64,000 bases of DNA from Cyathus striatus (GCA_025738555.1 JAOVFP010000006.1:682001-746000); one strand, 5' to 3'. Positions 33,295 through 45,904 are shown, counted from the first letter of the stretch. Numbers and translations: made by a program. Notes: generated by a model from the sequence alone, not told the origin.

Positions 33295-35109
33295 ATGGTT
33301 GACCTTCAGGGAACAATTGGTCCAGCTTACGTTGGATTCACTATTGGTGCAATGTATATCTTTTCTGGTTTGCTGCATTGCGTTGTTATTAACAATTGAT
33401 CTTCCTAGTCTCTACGGAATTACGATCCTCCAAGCTACCAGTACTATTCCAATTCAAAACATTCAAAGGACGACTCTATATGCCGAAAGTCAACAGTGAG
33501 TTATTCCAAGTACCCTCTTGCTACTAGCTGACATATACTACAGATCGGAGGCATTTGGTATGACTTCCTTAATATATGTTTAGATACGGAGACACTTATA
33601 CGGGTACAAACTAAGCGTCTTGGACACAGTACACATCGCATTTGCATCATACTTGATATATATACTTCTAGTTGAAGGTTTTGGAGGTCCAGTTGCTGGG
33701 AAGAACGCTGTATGGTAAGTGTTGTTCCGTATCGTATTATCTGGGTCACTCACGACATCGTTTCAGGAGCTTTAAGGTGTGCTTCATTTTTCCGTTTCGT
33801 GCGAATATTGACTCACTCTGGATCTCTATCAGGTAATGGCTTCGGATCAGGTACTTTCTTTCTTTCTTTTCAAAGATCATCATAATACAGTAGCTTACCT
33901 ATATATTCCCCAGGTCATGCTTATCGCCTTCGTTCACTGGTACGTCTAAATATCATTACCTTTTTAAGATTACTTCCTCACCATGTTTTTTAGGTTATAT
34001 CTATATCGGATCTGGATATGTGAATAAATTATTCTTGTAATGGAAGACGCAACTGACACAGCAAGCAACAGTGACCAAACGGATGTTTTTCTATAAATCC
34101 ATTTTATGCATACAAGTGCGAATATCTTTGTCTCTCTTGATTTTCTGTCTGATGCAGTTCTGTAGTTTGCAATATTTTTAACGGCAGCTACATCACTGGG
34201 TATGCATCTCGATTATAACATTTGGATAAGCTTAATATTAATATACGCTATTTTGTAGTGGCCGCCATAGGTGAGCCACGACGCTACACCATATGGACTT
34301 ATTTGGGACTTACATCTCTCTCTCTCTCTCTCTCTTTCGAAGCTTTCCTCATCGAGCTGTATGTGCCTGATCTCTAATGTGCCTACACTCTCTGATAATG
34401 CCTTTTGATATAGACAAGGCGTCAACTCCATTTTTAATTTTCCAATTAGCTTCCAGGTGAATGAATTTTCTACGTTGGACAGCAGATTTCAGATAGCTAA
34501 TAGTATATATTTTAGTATATGATCTATGCTGGAATCGGAATTACAGTGCTTATCGACTGTGGTATTGCTGCATCCTTGTGCGTCATACTTCGTTTACAGC
34601 GCCGCTCAGATAATATATTGTAAGATTTACATCCATTACTATTTTCTTTATCTATGTGTCTTAACTAGCATGCAGTGCTTTGAGAACGGATGGAGTAATT
34701 CAATGCCTCATTCAATACTGCGTCGCGACAGGACTTGTTACAAGGTGAGAAAGTATCGATAAATGGCACTTAAGCATCTTCTGACTTTTGGTTAAAAGTT
34801 TGGCTTCTTTATCTTATCTTGTCTTGGTATGTCCCTTCTTTAATTAATTAATTAAGTTCGTTTCTAACTCTCGCAAAAGTATGTGGCATTCCCAAACACT
34901 GTTCTTTACCTGATCACGGAGTTCTCAATAACTCGATGTACGCATGATAGTTCCCTATAACAGTCTAAAGTATCTAACAACTTCGTCTTATTAGTATATG
35001 CGAACTCGATGCTTGCGCTGTAAGTTGTCTGATTTCCTCATATAATTATAATCTAAACAATCTTAATAGGTTCAACTCGCGCCATAGACTCAGAGAAAAA
35101 TGGAAGTAG
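33295..35109 (+). CDS. Multi-pass membrane protein, DUF6534-like
   Basis: Many short exons separated by introns of about 50 nt. Readable exons give MVDLQGTIGPAYVGFTIGA, ILYGITILQATSTIP, VLDTVHIAFASYLIYILLVE then a Gly-rich loop and VWSFK, MLIAFVHW, LIYAGIGITVLIDCGIAASL followed by CVILRLQRRS, DGVIQCLIQYCVATGLVTS, YVAFPNTVLYLITEFS, and the end YANSMLAL-NSRHRLREKWK with TAG at 35107-35109. The order of seven hydrophobic segments and the terminal YANS-LA-LNSR motif match the DUF6534 integral membrane family, which is expanded in Agaricomycetes and of unknown function. Some internal exon borders were not fixed, so small lesions cannot be excluded. Confidence 0.65.
34316..34337. repeat. (TC)n microsatellite
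   Basis: A run of about eleven TC units inside the DUF6534-like gene region. Confidence 0.8.
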
Positions 35110-38100
35110 ATACGGAAGTCATCGTCAGCGCATTATGCTTTGACGATCCTGAGCCCATGCCTTCACATATGTCGATGATCCCTGAAAAGATCAGTATCTG
35201 CGCACAGCCCTTTGCCGACATGGGTTAAAATATGCCATTGTTGCAGCTTGAGAAAATGTATGTAAACTTATTTTGACTTGCCTATCCAACGAAGCTAACT
35301 TTGTTATTTAAAAGATTGAGACTGTATAATAGTCGCTGAAAAAAATTAAATTTCATAAATTACAAACGACAATCAACTAGATTCATCCATTATCCAACTG
35401 TACATTGTTTATGCATTCGATCATTTTAATGACACTCGCATCGCTGTAGACTTTCGTATATATCAGATACCTTGACCACATTTGTTATATCCTGTATTTA
35501 CTACTTTTTATGGTTCATCGATTACACCAAAATATACCCCCCAAAAAATTTGCTTTACATTTCATTGCCTTTAAGAATGATATACTGACTTGAATATAGA
35601 AAGTTTTTAAGTAACGTTATAATTGTTCTCGAATGATGATTTTTCATGGTCTTCAGAGACTTCAGTAATCCGTAAGTCGGAATCATTGAAGATCCGTATC
35701 AATTATTTGAAGGAACCTGTAACCTCAGTGTGTCCTTGTCCACTAAAAATAATTCTAAAAAGAGGCTTGTGAGAAAGGTTGAATCCAGCCGCCAACAACA
35801 AAAGTCTGCACCCCAACTTAAGATCGCGTTCGCATGAAACAAATTAACAAATTAAACATAAAATGATAAGAAACTGGCCAAGACAACTCTAAACGCCACC
35901 TGGCGTATCCCCCCGCTTTACAAAAAAAGCGAAACATCCACTGACACTGGAGGTTCACTTTCGTAGTAGTTGCTCGCCATATAGTAGCAAACATTCATGT
36001 CAACTTTACGACATTATAAACAAACTTAATTCAGTCTAAATATCATAGAATGATATACTCCACTCTTGACACTTATTTCCCATGTCAAGCGTACTTCCAG
36101 TCTCTAGTAAACAAGGTAAAGAGCGAAAATTCTTGCTGCCAATACTCGAGCACGTTGAGCGCTATGTATGACGGATAATTCATGGGGACGGGTATTTGCG
36201 GCTGATTCAGCATGATCCGGTGCCTGAAATGTAATCTCATCTATCATTTAGATTAAGTATATTTGGACTTTGAAGAAAGAATCGGATTTTCGACTAGGCT
36301 CGCCCAAGATATCCACGGCGATATCGTGAGAGGGGCTTTGCTGAGCCTACATTTCGACAACGTACACCTTGCGATCCCAGGCACATTCAAATAGTCAATT
36401 AATCAAGCGTCCATGGACCACCAGCTGTCTAACCAATGCAACTTTCGGTAGGAGTGGACATGATCTGATTAGCTACTCATCTTTGTGGTATGGCTACCTG
36501 AAATTTTACTAGAACGCTTCTGTAGGACCTTTTGATTTTTGACTGACTATTACCTCCGAATCAAAGTTCACGAGAAGCTTCAAGCTGCGGTGATAGCTTT
36601 TACGTTCCCTAAAGGCTACTGGTTCACATTTACATGCATTTCTTAAGCATTTCTAGTTATCAGTAATAAGGAGTTTCCTCAAAAAAAAATTGCGCACAGT
36701 GGTATCATTTGGATATAATAGCGCAGTGAGGCCTACCACAATTGTAAGTGCGTTATTAAGTACATGAAGTTGTATTATGTTTAAAGACGTAATTGATTTA
36801 TTTTGTGTAGTGGAAATGCTACTTAGATATTTCGTCAAGATACGGTATACTAAAACTACTGGGCACTTTGTTTAACCTTGTTAAAACTAAACTATCCTAT
36901 GTTAAATCACAGGTACCACAAAAAAAGATACAGTATACTATTTAGTGTAAGATTATGGTTGTACATCATATTAGCACGGGACAGAAAATGCGGGGACTTG
37001 GAGTTACGAAATGCCATGGGAAGAAGAGATAGTTACTTTTTCTAAATAAATAAAGCAAGGCACACAAGTGAGAATTTAAACGTTTAATTGTGTCATTCAC
37101 AATATTAATGGCTATAAGTTGTATTTGGTCTGTAAATAACTTCAACTTATGAATCGCCACACATCCCTAATTTGTATAGCTGCTGCTAGTAGAAGCCTGC
37201 TTATAATCTATAGGTTCACAACAAGTTAGTAAGAAATTTCTAGCAGTCCTCAATGTAAATGTGCACCGGTGACCGGCCGCCTGTTTTCACTTATACCAGT
37301 GCAATACTACCTTCGCTGCAATGCTTCATCTCAGGAATAGACACGTTCAGCGCTGTTCAGCATAGTATTTCTATTAGTACTAGAATAGCAGTCTGCCAGT
37401 TGGACGTGGATTTGTGAAATCTAAAATCTACTGGTTCACAAGTGCGGATGCATTCACCGCGGGAAATTGCTTCTAAAAGCGCGAAGATACAAGAAGATAA
37501 GAAAATATTTTAAAATCGATAATATTTGAGTTGTCAGTGATGAGAAGATTCTGATTTTTTTCCTTGGGCACGAAGTATCAATAGCTTTCGAAGCTCAGAA
37601 AGATTTAAATATGTACCAGCGACAATATGTGATGGCGCTCCGTGATTTTCGACTCTAGACCCATCTGCGCAGCGAATGCGGGAGATCTATAATGTTATAG
37701 GCATGGAGTTTTAGGGCTGAACTTGGGAGTAGCATAAATTTGTACACCAGATATACTGTTTAGATACTTCATCCAAATACACATACCTCTGCGGGAAACT
37801 GTAAACTACGGTTAAACGCGGTACTGATATTCAGAATAGTGTTGTAGACAATATGTATACGTCAGTGAACAAAATCTTACAATATCACAGATATCATATG
37901 GAAGACTAAGAAAATAAGCACAAGTGATATCCATTTTTGAGGCCTAGGAGTGCTTTTAATTGAGGTGTACGACCTGTACCCTAATTCGATTCACCGAGTA
38001 TTGTTGAAGTATTGTCCGCGGCATGCAGATGGGAACCTGAATAGACTTGAATATGGTTCTATATTTAGCACAACCCAAAATTGATCCAGAGCGCGTGTGA

Positions 38101-38384
38101 TGTCGCACGTGCAAATCACGATTCTATCAAACTACATCACGTGAATCTGCCTCCCTCCCGATCAATCCATCCCCGCCGCGCTCAACTCACCGCGAATATC
38201 ATACATTGCTTTTGGAGCGCCAAATTCACCCCAATAACACCTCACCTCACTCAAAACACAAGACGGGAATACGATAACTTCAAATTCTAGAAATAAAACC
38301 CCCGCACCCACACACTCAACTTTTCTCAATCCAAACGATGTATTAATATGCCCAACCCTTGAATTTCTACATCAACATTGACGT
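35110..38384. other. Long AT-rich gene-free stretch
   Basis: About 3.3 kb of visibly AT-richer sequence without ORFs longer than about 70 codons and without recognised repeats. E-box-like TCACGTGA occurs near 38137, and the last 300 bp become GC-richer. It could be decayed transposon sequence, but nothing shows this directly. Confidence 0.45.
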
Positions 38385-39887
38385 CTATAGACCAAGCTCG
38401 TCGGAGTAGGGAAGTTCATGTGAGTTGCCAACGACGACGTATGTCGGTTTCGCGCTGACGAGGGTAGAGGCGGCCTGTGTGATTGGATTAGGTTAGCATG
38501 TAGAAGGGATAAAGGAAAGGAAAGTACCTTGGTGAGGGAAGAGGCAGAGACACCGTCCAAGGAGGAGAGGGTGGCGGTCAATGACAGATCAGCACCGAGA
38601 GGAGCTACAATATAGAATTAGCATCTATAAATGAAAGTAAAGAACCAGAAACAAACCTTAGCACCAATAGTAGAAACCAGTCCATCCCGACTCTCAGCAG
38701 CAAACGCAGCAGCATACTTAGCCTTTGCAACAGCCTTCTTCACATCCTCCTCCTTAATGCCCTGGGCAGCAGCGCCAAGCTGCTGCACAGCGACCTTACC
38801 CGCCTCCTTGACAGCCTCAGCCGAGTGGCCTTGGACGAGGAGACCAAAGAGCGTGGCGTCGGTATAGGGGAGATACACGCTCTCGACAGAAGTACCAGCG
38901 GGATCGCAGCGTTGATGGGGGAGAGGCCTTTCGACCACTTCAACGACGGTTTCGTCGACAGGTGTGCTGCAAGAGCAGCGAGTTCAGCAGAAGGCGCACC
39001 GGGTGCTCCAAAGCCAATGAACACAGTCTGGGGGCCAGTCCCATCCAACCTCGTCTCACCACCAAAGTACGCAGTGGGCTGGTGGAAAGTGCCGCGGCAC
39101 TGGGTAGACCCGCGAGAGTCTGCTCAACAACATCGACAAGGGCGCTTTGCTCAATCCCAGAACCGAGGATGGCGATGTTGCCCTTTGTGAAGGCGGAGGC
39201 GGCGAAGGATTTGATGTCGCCTACTGTGAGATCGTTGTGGTGCGGTGCGAAGAGGGAGGAGCCGAGGCCGGAGCGGAAGGCGAGGGTGTGAGCTGCTTCG
39301 ATGGCGCGCACTGCGTTGTCTGTTGCTGCCGCGTCAGTTTCACCTTCGATGAGAGGAAGGACGTATTCCTCGAATTCGTGCCTGGTGAACTTGGCGGAGG
39401 AGATGTAGGAGGAGAGGATGTCGACGAAGAAGGATCTGGGTGGGGTGAATTAGGAAAGGGGGAGTGTAGCAGGAAGAGGAGAGTGAGCTTACTCGTCGCC
39501 TCGCAGGAATTCAGCAGTCAGAGCGAGGTATTCCCTCGACAAGCTGGCGGAAAGCACGCCTCCGTACAATTCAGACTCGCGAACGGTTCCGAGTGCAGAG
39601 CGTTTCGCAGTGCTCTAAGTCCCGGAACACAATGAGAACCGTTTGCTTCCGCGAGTATGAGAAGGCGGCACAGAACTGACCTTGAATGAGAAGTTTTTGA
39701 GAGCATGGGCGACGCCCTCCTTGGACTGGAAGCGAGAGCCGGCCTTGACGAGGAGAGTTACGGCGGTGGTGGGCTGGCCGTGGTCGACTGCTGCGACCTT
39801 GATACCTGTAGCGTCTGCTACGGTGGCCAGTGAGCGCTTTGCTATGCGCTGGACGTTGCGCGAGGCCGACGCTCTTGCAGCGAGCAT
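38385..39887 (-). CDS. QCR2: Ubiquinol-cytochrome c reductase core subunit 2
   Basis: Core protein of mitochondrial complex III, an M16-peptidase-fold protein without the catalytic site. Start ATG at 39887 gives a mitochondrial targeting-like N-terminus (MLAARASASRNVQRIAKRSL). Then TTAVTLLVKAGSRFQSKEGV, AHALKNFSFK, an intron, STAKRSALGTVRESELYGGV, SREYLALTAEFLRGDE, an intron, FFVDILSSYISSAKFTRHEF, and FGGETRLDGTGPQTVFIGFG; the end is VVVGNSHELPYSDELGL, TAG at 38385-38387. The frame is broken three times, each next to a G/C run one base too short: 39076-39078 (CCC), 38901-38903 (CCC) and 38656-38657 (GG at a donor). The protein is otherwise fully conserved, so sequence error seems more likely than loss of this essential gene. 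Confidence 0.88.
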
Positions 39888-41417
39888 TGGGATTTTCGAA
39901 ATGGGAGAGAGGATATTGGTGGCTTGGTGCAAGACCACACGCTAACCGACTTTCCTCACAATCGCCTCTTCCCGGCTTCGTCCGGTCACCCAGTTCGTAT
40001 CACCGATCGCCCTACTTACTCGTTGTTCACTACTCTGCGCTCTTCTTCAAATTCTACTGTTGTCTTCAAATTCAATCTTATATGTCTCGTCTACTTTGAG
40101 TCCAGCGTAAACTACAAAATGAAGTAGGCTGTGGAAACAACCAGAGCGCCAGCAAGAAGCAGCCTCTAGCCCATACCATGACCCTAGCAAACTCTCGTGT
40201 TCTCAGAGCTTCAGCACTACAGATACTTACAGTCTTCAGTGTCTTAACATTGCAGCCATCTTTGACGCGTATTCCGTGAGTCCTGCGTTCAGGAGAATGG
40301 TCTACTGGGATGGATCACAGTCCCTGTGCACCAGCCATGTATTCTCAGTGTGTAACCTCCAGTCGCGGCTGCCATGGTCATGCCTTACAGTTTGTGATGG
40401 CCTAAGTGTCCTTGGGGGAGTTTCTCTCCTAACTTGCGCTGTCAGAGTAAACGGGGAAGAGAAACGTAGCTGCGAGGCTCCTAACATTTTCTCCATCAAA
40501 GATTCAAAATCAACATTCCTCGCACATTCTAGGTACGTATTGAAATTTTAAATCACAACGTCGTTCCTTGCTGACTACCGAGCCATTTAGTGAAGAGACG
40601 GTATAGCGTCTACTACCAAAGTGACCCTCTACAACACTTTCAAGCGCGACAACCAGGTCATTTTACCTATTACGCTGAGCTCCCTGCCCATCAGTTCACT
40701 GTGCAAAATGCAAGAAAAGTACCTGTATATCTGGCATTCCGTGGTATTCAAGGATAAACTCAACATCCTACCTACGATGTACTTACGGTCCCGGAATGAA
40801 AAGCATACGCGTACGTATGTCCACTTATCCTTCCAACAGCTCAATCATCGCTCTGCGAACGCCGAAGGGGTTACCATGCTGCTAGCTTTCGGCTACATTG
40901 TGCAATTTGATATCGAATATCCATTGACTAGTGTCTCTGCCGGTCACAGATCAGTTACCCAGTCCACAACAGATGTATCAGCGACGTGGTTAGCTGAGGA
41001 AGTCAGCGCCTAAACATAACTCAGCAGCATCGCGCACCACGATTCCCTGCAAACGCCCTCCCAAGGTATCATCCCGAAAATCCACTGGGTACGTACCCCC
41101 ATCCACCACTTTCACTGTATACTGATCCCGTCATTCATCGATTAGTAGAACACGATGTTTGTCGTTTACAACGTACCTTAACGTGTGCTTCTGGTCTAGG
41201 CTACCGAAAGCTGTGGGCGCCCTCAACGTGAACGTGAAACCAGGTGTGAATGTGAGCCTACAAGCTGTGGGAACGGGAGGATTCAAGAATGAAAATGGGG
41301 GTTGGTACATGCTTGCAGTAGCACTGTTGCCGTGCCGTCGGCGGGAATGGCACCTGAAAGGTGCGTAGGGTGGGGTGTTTCTTGTGATTGTCGTGTACGT
41401 ATGTCGTTTTATAGGAT
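39888..41417. other. Intergenic, no supported gene
   Basis: Holds the QCR2 promoter. Reading frames at 40276-40551 and 40621-41013 (plus) and 41131-41559 (minus) show no recognised domain or splice support. Confidence 0.45.
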
Positions 41418-41903
41418 ATGGAGTCTGTTCCACGTAAACCATCATGGAACCTGTTGGCAGTCTCTCCCTCAACTGAACGAGCCTCAAGCTCAGCCGCGAA
41501 TCAATTTGATATGGATATTTTGTCGGACATCGTGTATTCGCAGAAAATAGAAAGGGCACTAAAGGAGGTTAAAGCGAGGCGGAAGCAGATGGCGGAGAGG
41601 GCGCAGCAGCGGAAGATGGAATACATCGAAGATGTGAAACGAATACACAAAGCACACGAGGACGAGATAAAGATGGTCAGCATTGTGCTCTTAACCAGTT
41701 CGCCTTCGTTACTCGTACTAATTCCTTGTTAGTGGTATAAAGAGTTGGACAAGTTTATGTTCTCTCCAATCCACGCGTCAACGAGACGGCTAAGGCTCAT
41801 AATACTATCAGCGATGATGCCAGTGAGATCCAAGCTCAATAAACCTTATACAAGTTATGATGGAGGAGATAATTTAACGTTAACGTATAAAATTCCGGCC
41901 TGA
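41418..41903 (+). CDS. Small coiled-coil protein, unknown
   Basis: Exons 41418-41675 and 41733-41903 join in frame through a 57-nt GT-AG intron to give 142 residues. The N-terminus is Ser-rich (MESVPRKPSWNLLAVSPSTE). A strongly charged helix follows (KIERALKEVKARRKQMAERA, QQRKMEYIEDVKRIHKAHED) and exon 2 continues WYKELDKFMFSPIHASTRRL, ending TYKIPA at TGA 41901-41903. No family recognised. A partial echo of its 5' end (tataggatatgga) occurs near 42000. Confidence 0.5.
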
Positions 41904-42411
41904 CCAATTGTTTTCAGCCGACACCGAGAAACTTGAAAGTCGTTCAAACAGCACTACTTTGCTAAAGCCATTGCAAAACCGGGTACATGTATCGTTCTAT
42001 AGGATATGGATTGTATCTCCAACGTTGGGAATGTCGATTCAGTACAGAGGAAAAGGAAACCGAAGCCTTCATGGTTCCTCTTACCTCTCTTCCGTATGAG
42101 CCGATATATCTGCGAACGAGCCTATGCCATTCAAGCGGAACATAACATTACTTATTCCAGATCATGTACGCGTCCTGTATAACGATGTTCGTACGGGCTA
42201 CATGAGACGAATCGGCTCAGTAGTGACTGCAGCGATACTTGATATGAGCTTGTGAGATCTAGTGAGATGTGAGTCGTGCACCTGATGAATATTGAACTTG
42301 AACTGTACAGTGTTCAGGTTGAATTTCACCAGAGCGGCATGGTTTTCAATTATCTTACTGCCATCTTAAATCAGAACGCGATATGTAGCTATACAATTCA
42401 ACAAAATGTAA

Positions 42412-42520
42412 GGCAAGATGGCCGAGCGGTTAAGGCGTGTGACTCAAGCGAAAGCTTGCCAATCCCAGATTGGTTTCTCATCACGATATCGTGGCATGGG
42501 TTCGAGTCCCATTCTTGTCA
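42412..42520 (+). tRNA. tRNA-Leu(CAA) with intron
   Basis: Acceptor stem GGCAAGA pairs with TCTTGTC (one G-T pair), discriminator A at 42520. The D arm is GCCGAGCGGTTAAGGC. Anticodon stem TGTGA pairs with TCACG after removal of an intron of about 29 nt that begins after CTCAAG; the intron forms the hairpin CAAGC-GAAA-GCTTG typical of pre-tRNA-Leu(CAA). T arm ATGGGTTCGAGTCCCAT. The variable region is about 10 nt, short for a class II tRNA. Its inverted twin is at 42911-43019. Confidence 0.88.
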
Positions 42521-42756
42521 AGTTTTTGCTATTCTGAATAAGGATTATGAGAATTCTATGTGATGACCAGGCAAGAATAGAATATAATTATCATATGCTC
42601 AGTTATTTTTTTGATAGTAGATAAAACATATTTGGTATATGGCTGCAAAGAAATTATGTGACTACTGTTTTTTTTGGTAGTTACATGGTATGGAAGTTAT
42701 CCAGTGGAGACCGAGCAGTGGTCGACGACTTTGTGAATGTTATTTAGTAAACTGCT

Positions 42757-42783
42757 GTGTGACTTAAGCGAAAGCTTGCCAAT
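42757..42783 (+). pseudogene. tRNA-Leu fragment (anticodon arm and intron)
   Basis: gtgtgacttaagcgaaagct... matches the anticodon and intron part of the neighbouring tRNAs with one change (CTCAAG to CTTAAG). No acceptor stem. Confidence 0.7.
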
Positions 42784-42910
42784 GTAATTTCTTTACCAAA
42801 TATGTTTCATCTAATATCGAAAAAATAACTGAGCATATGATAATTATATTCTAGTCTTGCCTGGTCATCACATAGAATTCTCATAATCCTTATTCAGAAT
42901 AGCAAAAACT

Positions 42911-43019
42911 TGACAAGAATGGGACTCGAACCCATGCCACGATATCGTGATGAGAAACCAATCTGGGATTGGCAAGCTTTCGCTTGAGTCACACGCCTTA
43001 ACCGCTCGGCCATCTTGCC
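42911..43019 (-). tRNA. tRNA-Leu(CAA) with intron, inverted twin
   Basis: Reverse complement of 42412-42520, identical over the tRNA by eye including the intron. The two genes face each other with their 3' ends inward. Confidence 0.88.
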
Positions 43020-43127
43020 TTGCATTTATTTGAATAGTATAGATAGGTCTCAATTTCACTACAGAAGCTGCATACCTTACCTTGTACTTGCCATATCACT
43101 GATCAGACCTTCACAAATTTAGTGATG

Positions 43128-43176
43128 GGTTTCTCATCACGATATTGTGGCATAGGTTCAAATCCCATCCTTGTCA
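43128..43176 (+). pseudogene. tRNA-Leu 3' half fragment
   Basis: Matches the tRNA from the end of the intron through the T arm and acceptor 3' strand, with several substitutions (ATAGG for ATGGG, CCTTGTCA), and continues into the same flank (gctttttgct). The 5' half is missing. Confidence 0.75.
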
Positions 43177-43482
43177 GCTTTTTGCTACTCTTACGAGTTT
43201 AAGTATTTCCTTGATGAGTACATACATATGTTCACCAGTATCTTTTTTTTTTTTTTTTGAACGGCTGAGTTATGGCTGAGACACATTCGTAGAGATATAC
43301 AGTGTATTATTTCAGTCAGCAATAACTTAATACATCACAATGAGTTGCAGGCATCATAAGCGGTCGTACTTGAAGAACAGAGGACAGATTTGAGAACAGA
43401 ACAGAAACCCTGAAGAGAAATACATGATAATACAGACATTCTACTTCGTGAACGATGTGCATAAAAAGACATTACGACTTAA
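43177..43482. other. Spacer with poly-T run
   Basis: Contains a T run of about 18 at 43241-43258. Otherwise nothing recognised. Confidence 0.5.
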
Positions 43483-45904
43483 TTACGACAGACCAAGATT
43501 TGCTCGAATGACGTTTTGCAGAGTCAATCCATCATCCTGTGTGCACTTGAGCATTCAATGTGGGGGTAAAGAAATGAACGATACGAACCTGATCGAGTGA
43601 CCATGTAAAACATCCTGCCATTCCATTCTGTTGGGCGAATTTTGCCTTATCTGCCAAAGAATATGTGTCTGTACAAGGAAAACATGAGCTTTATCTGTCA
43701 AAGATACATTGATTATACTTACCATCGTACGTGACGACAGATTTCTGCGATGTGTTGAACAAGAACTAGGGATGGGATTGTAAGATGTCAGGAGTTGGGG
43801 GCGTCATCAGTGCCAGGCTGCTCACAGGGGTGTCGCTACAGTCATCCCATGCTATCCAAATTCGGTATTAGCACTCGGAAGAGAAAGTCAGGTAATAGAA
43901 ACGTTACCCATAGTAAAGCCTCCTCCTTGCTGATAGTTTCCGTCTGATCCTTTGACAAGAGCACCAGATTGGACGATGCTGCTGAACGGGATTTGTTGCC
44001 CCCACCACGAAGTAAGGTCGGCGGTTGCTTCCACTTTGACATCGCTCTTCTTCGGGCGGGCGTGTGTTCCATTCAAAAAGTGGACGTTAGGTTCCCCTTT
44101 CGCGGCAGGGACGTCAGCTTTGTGAAGGAGAATCATCTTGTCGTCTGGAAGCAGACTTCCGGTCAGCTTGGTCTTCGTACTGTTTGAAACGTATCCATAG
44201 AGCGGAAGTCCAAGGAGAAGCTGAAGAAACGTCATGAAGAGAATGTGATTTATTTGAGAAGTTACATACCTTGGAGGCCGGGAAGCCAGCCGCCTTCCAT
44301 TGCGCCAGTGCTGACTGGGCGCTTGCTTGTGGTTGGGTCGACGTGCCACATAAGTTTCCTATTCGATGCTTTAGCCCAGTCGAGTCGTAACTGTAAGAAA
44401 GAAAGTCTGCGTACCGAGGGGGGCATTAGGTCCTGGGGAAGAAGAAGCACCCCAAACATCATAATTCCTAGTCAAACGTCAACAAATGTCGCGGGCGATA
44501 ACGTTCTCACACATACATAATGTTAACATAGGAAAGCTGGGTAGCGTATGCGGAGACGTTCGTCAACGGCTGCCCATTCGACCCCAGCCAAGGCAGATGA
44601 GGGACAGCGGCAGAGATTATCTTTGAAGTCCCTATGGCAACATGAACATCACAACGGGGTTGAGAAAGTAAGTAATTGATGTGTACCTAGTGCAGACCGA
44701 AGTTGTTGGAAGAAGCTTAAAAGATTTGCAGAATCGGATGAAGAATGTGGATTGCCTGCTCCTTCTGAGTTCGGATATTCCTGTGTTTGGATGTATTAGC
44801 TAATTAAAAACGAATGCAAAAATAGGGCAGTTGGTTACCCAGTCGATGTCGATTCCTAGCAAAGAAAATGTAAGGAGCTGAAATAGACTGTAAGTCGAGA
44901 CTTATGCATACCATCAAGCCCATAGGTGTTCACAGCACTGACGAGTGCGTTCACGAACTTGGTTCTGTTGCTCGAGCTTGAAACCGATTGACTGAACCAG
45001 TAGCTGCCTCCCCATCCGCCTGATCATATCTCACGTGAGATTGGATGCAAAAATAGAAGTATATAAACGCACCAACAGAAAGCACGACCTTTGTACCCTT
45101 GCCGCTGCTGCGGGCGCTTGAAACAAGACGCTGCAGAATAGACTGACTCCCCGAGTCCCACGACAAGGTAGAAGAAGAATTAGGAGTAGCAAAGGCTGAT
45201 CGAAGAAGTGCACATTAGCAACTATCCTGTCATTGCAGATTGGGAATTTACCGAAGAACAAGATACTGAACTTCGAGAAGTTGAGATTCTCAGGTGGGAA
45301 GCTGCCAGCACTCCAATCTGGGTAGTACGCCGCGGCAATCATTGTGGCCTCAGCTTTGACGTCTTCCACGGTTTTAACCAATGCCAACGCAGCCTTCCTT
45401 GACAAGGTCGAAGGCACTGCGTCCTCGACGTCAAATTTATCGGTATCCGCTGCACCTCTTGGAGTAAGGAAGTTGACTAGTGCGGGGTGATACGCGTAAT
45501 CGGGGTCCTCAACGAGACTCGACAGGTATTGTACGAGACCAGCTTTGCGTTCTGCGATCAAAGAGTCGTCAACCCATGCTGAAGGAAGGAAGCTAGTCAC
45601 AACCAATCGCTTGGGTGGGAGGTTGAGCTTGTCCTGTAATGTAGCTATATGCAATTGAGTTGACTTAGACCGACGAGCAGCTTGAACATGTCAGACTGAC
45701 CATGAAGAGCAACGAACTAGTAAGGGTACGCTTGTGAGTTCGCCAAAATCAAGTGATGGCAATGAAGCTAGATCCTACCTCAGAGTAACGCTTATTCAAG
45801 GTGGTGGTAGGCCTGTCAGGCTCAGTGACCTCTACTGTATAGAGAATATGCGGTCGAGGAGTCGAAGCTGTAGTATGCTGTCTGATAGAGATAATGGGAG
45901 CCAT
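43483..45904 (-). CDS. PX domain-GH18 chitinase fusion protein
   Basis: Start ATG at 45904 (MAPIISIRQHT), no signal peptide. Exons 1-3 (45779-45904, 45701-45716 of only 16 nt, and 45252-45644) spell a PX domain: YTVEVTEPDRPTTTLNKRYS then EFVALH, NLPPKRL, and ERKAGLVQYLSSLVEDPDYA, HPALVNFL. The third exon runs on without a stop through a linker (DKFDVEDAVPSTLSRKAA) into the GH18 start IAAAYYPDWSAGSFPPENLN. The barrel continues with GTKVVLSVGGWGGSYWFSQS and the catalytic DGIDIDWE, whose core lies on a 17-nt exon (44839-44855), then SYVNIMNYDVWG and GCFTWSLDQDDG; TAA at 43483-43485. PX domains bind phosphoinositides on endosomes or vacuoles, whereas GH18 chitinases are normally secreted, so the pairing is unusual. 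Catalytic residues look intact. Confidence 0.85.

Larger units (their letters stand above)
42412..43019. repeat. tRNA palindrome
   Basis: Arms 42412-42656 and 42783-43019 are inverted repeats covering the tRNA plus about 130 bp of 3' flank, with few differences (an 8-bp insertion near 42639 in the left arm). The spacer of about 125 bp includes a 27-bp tRNA fragment. Transcripts or single strands could fold into a long hairpin. Confidence 0.9.

Noticed and set aside
41131..41559. Minus-strand 142-codon ORF
   Set aside because: It overlaps the better supported spliced gene at 41418-41903 and has no recognised domain.
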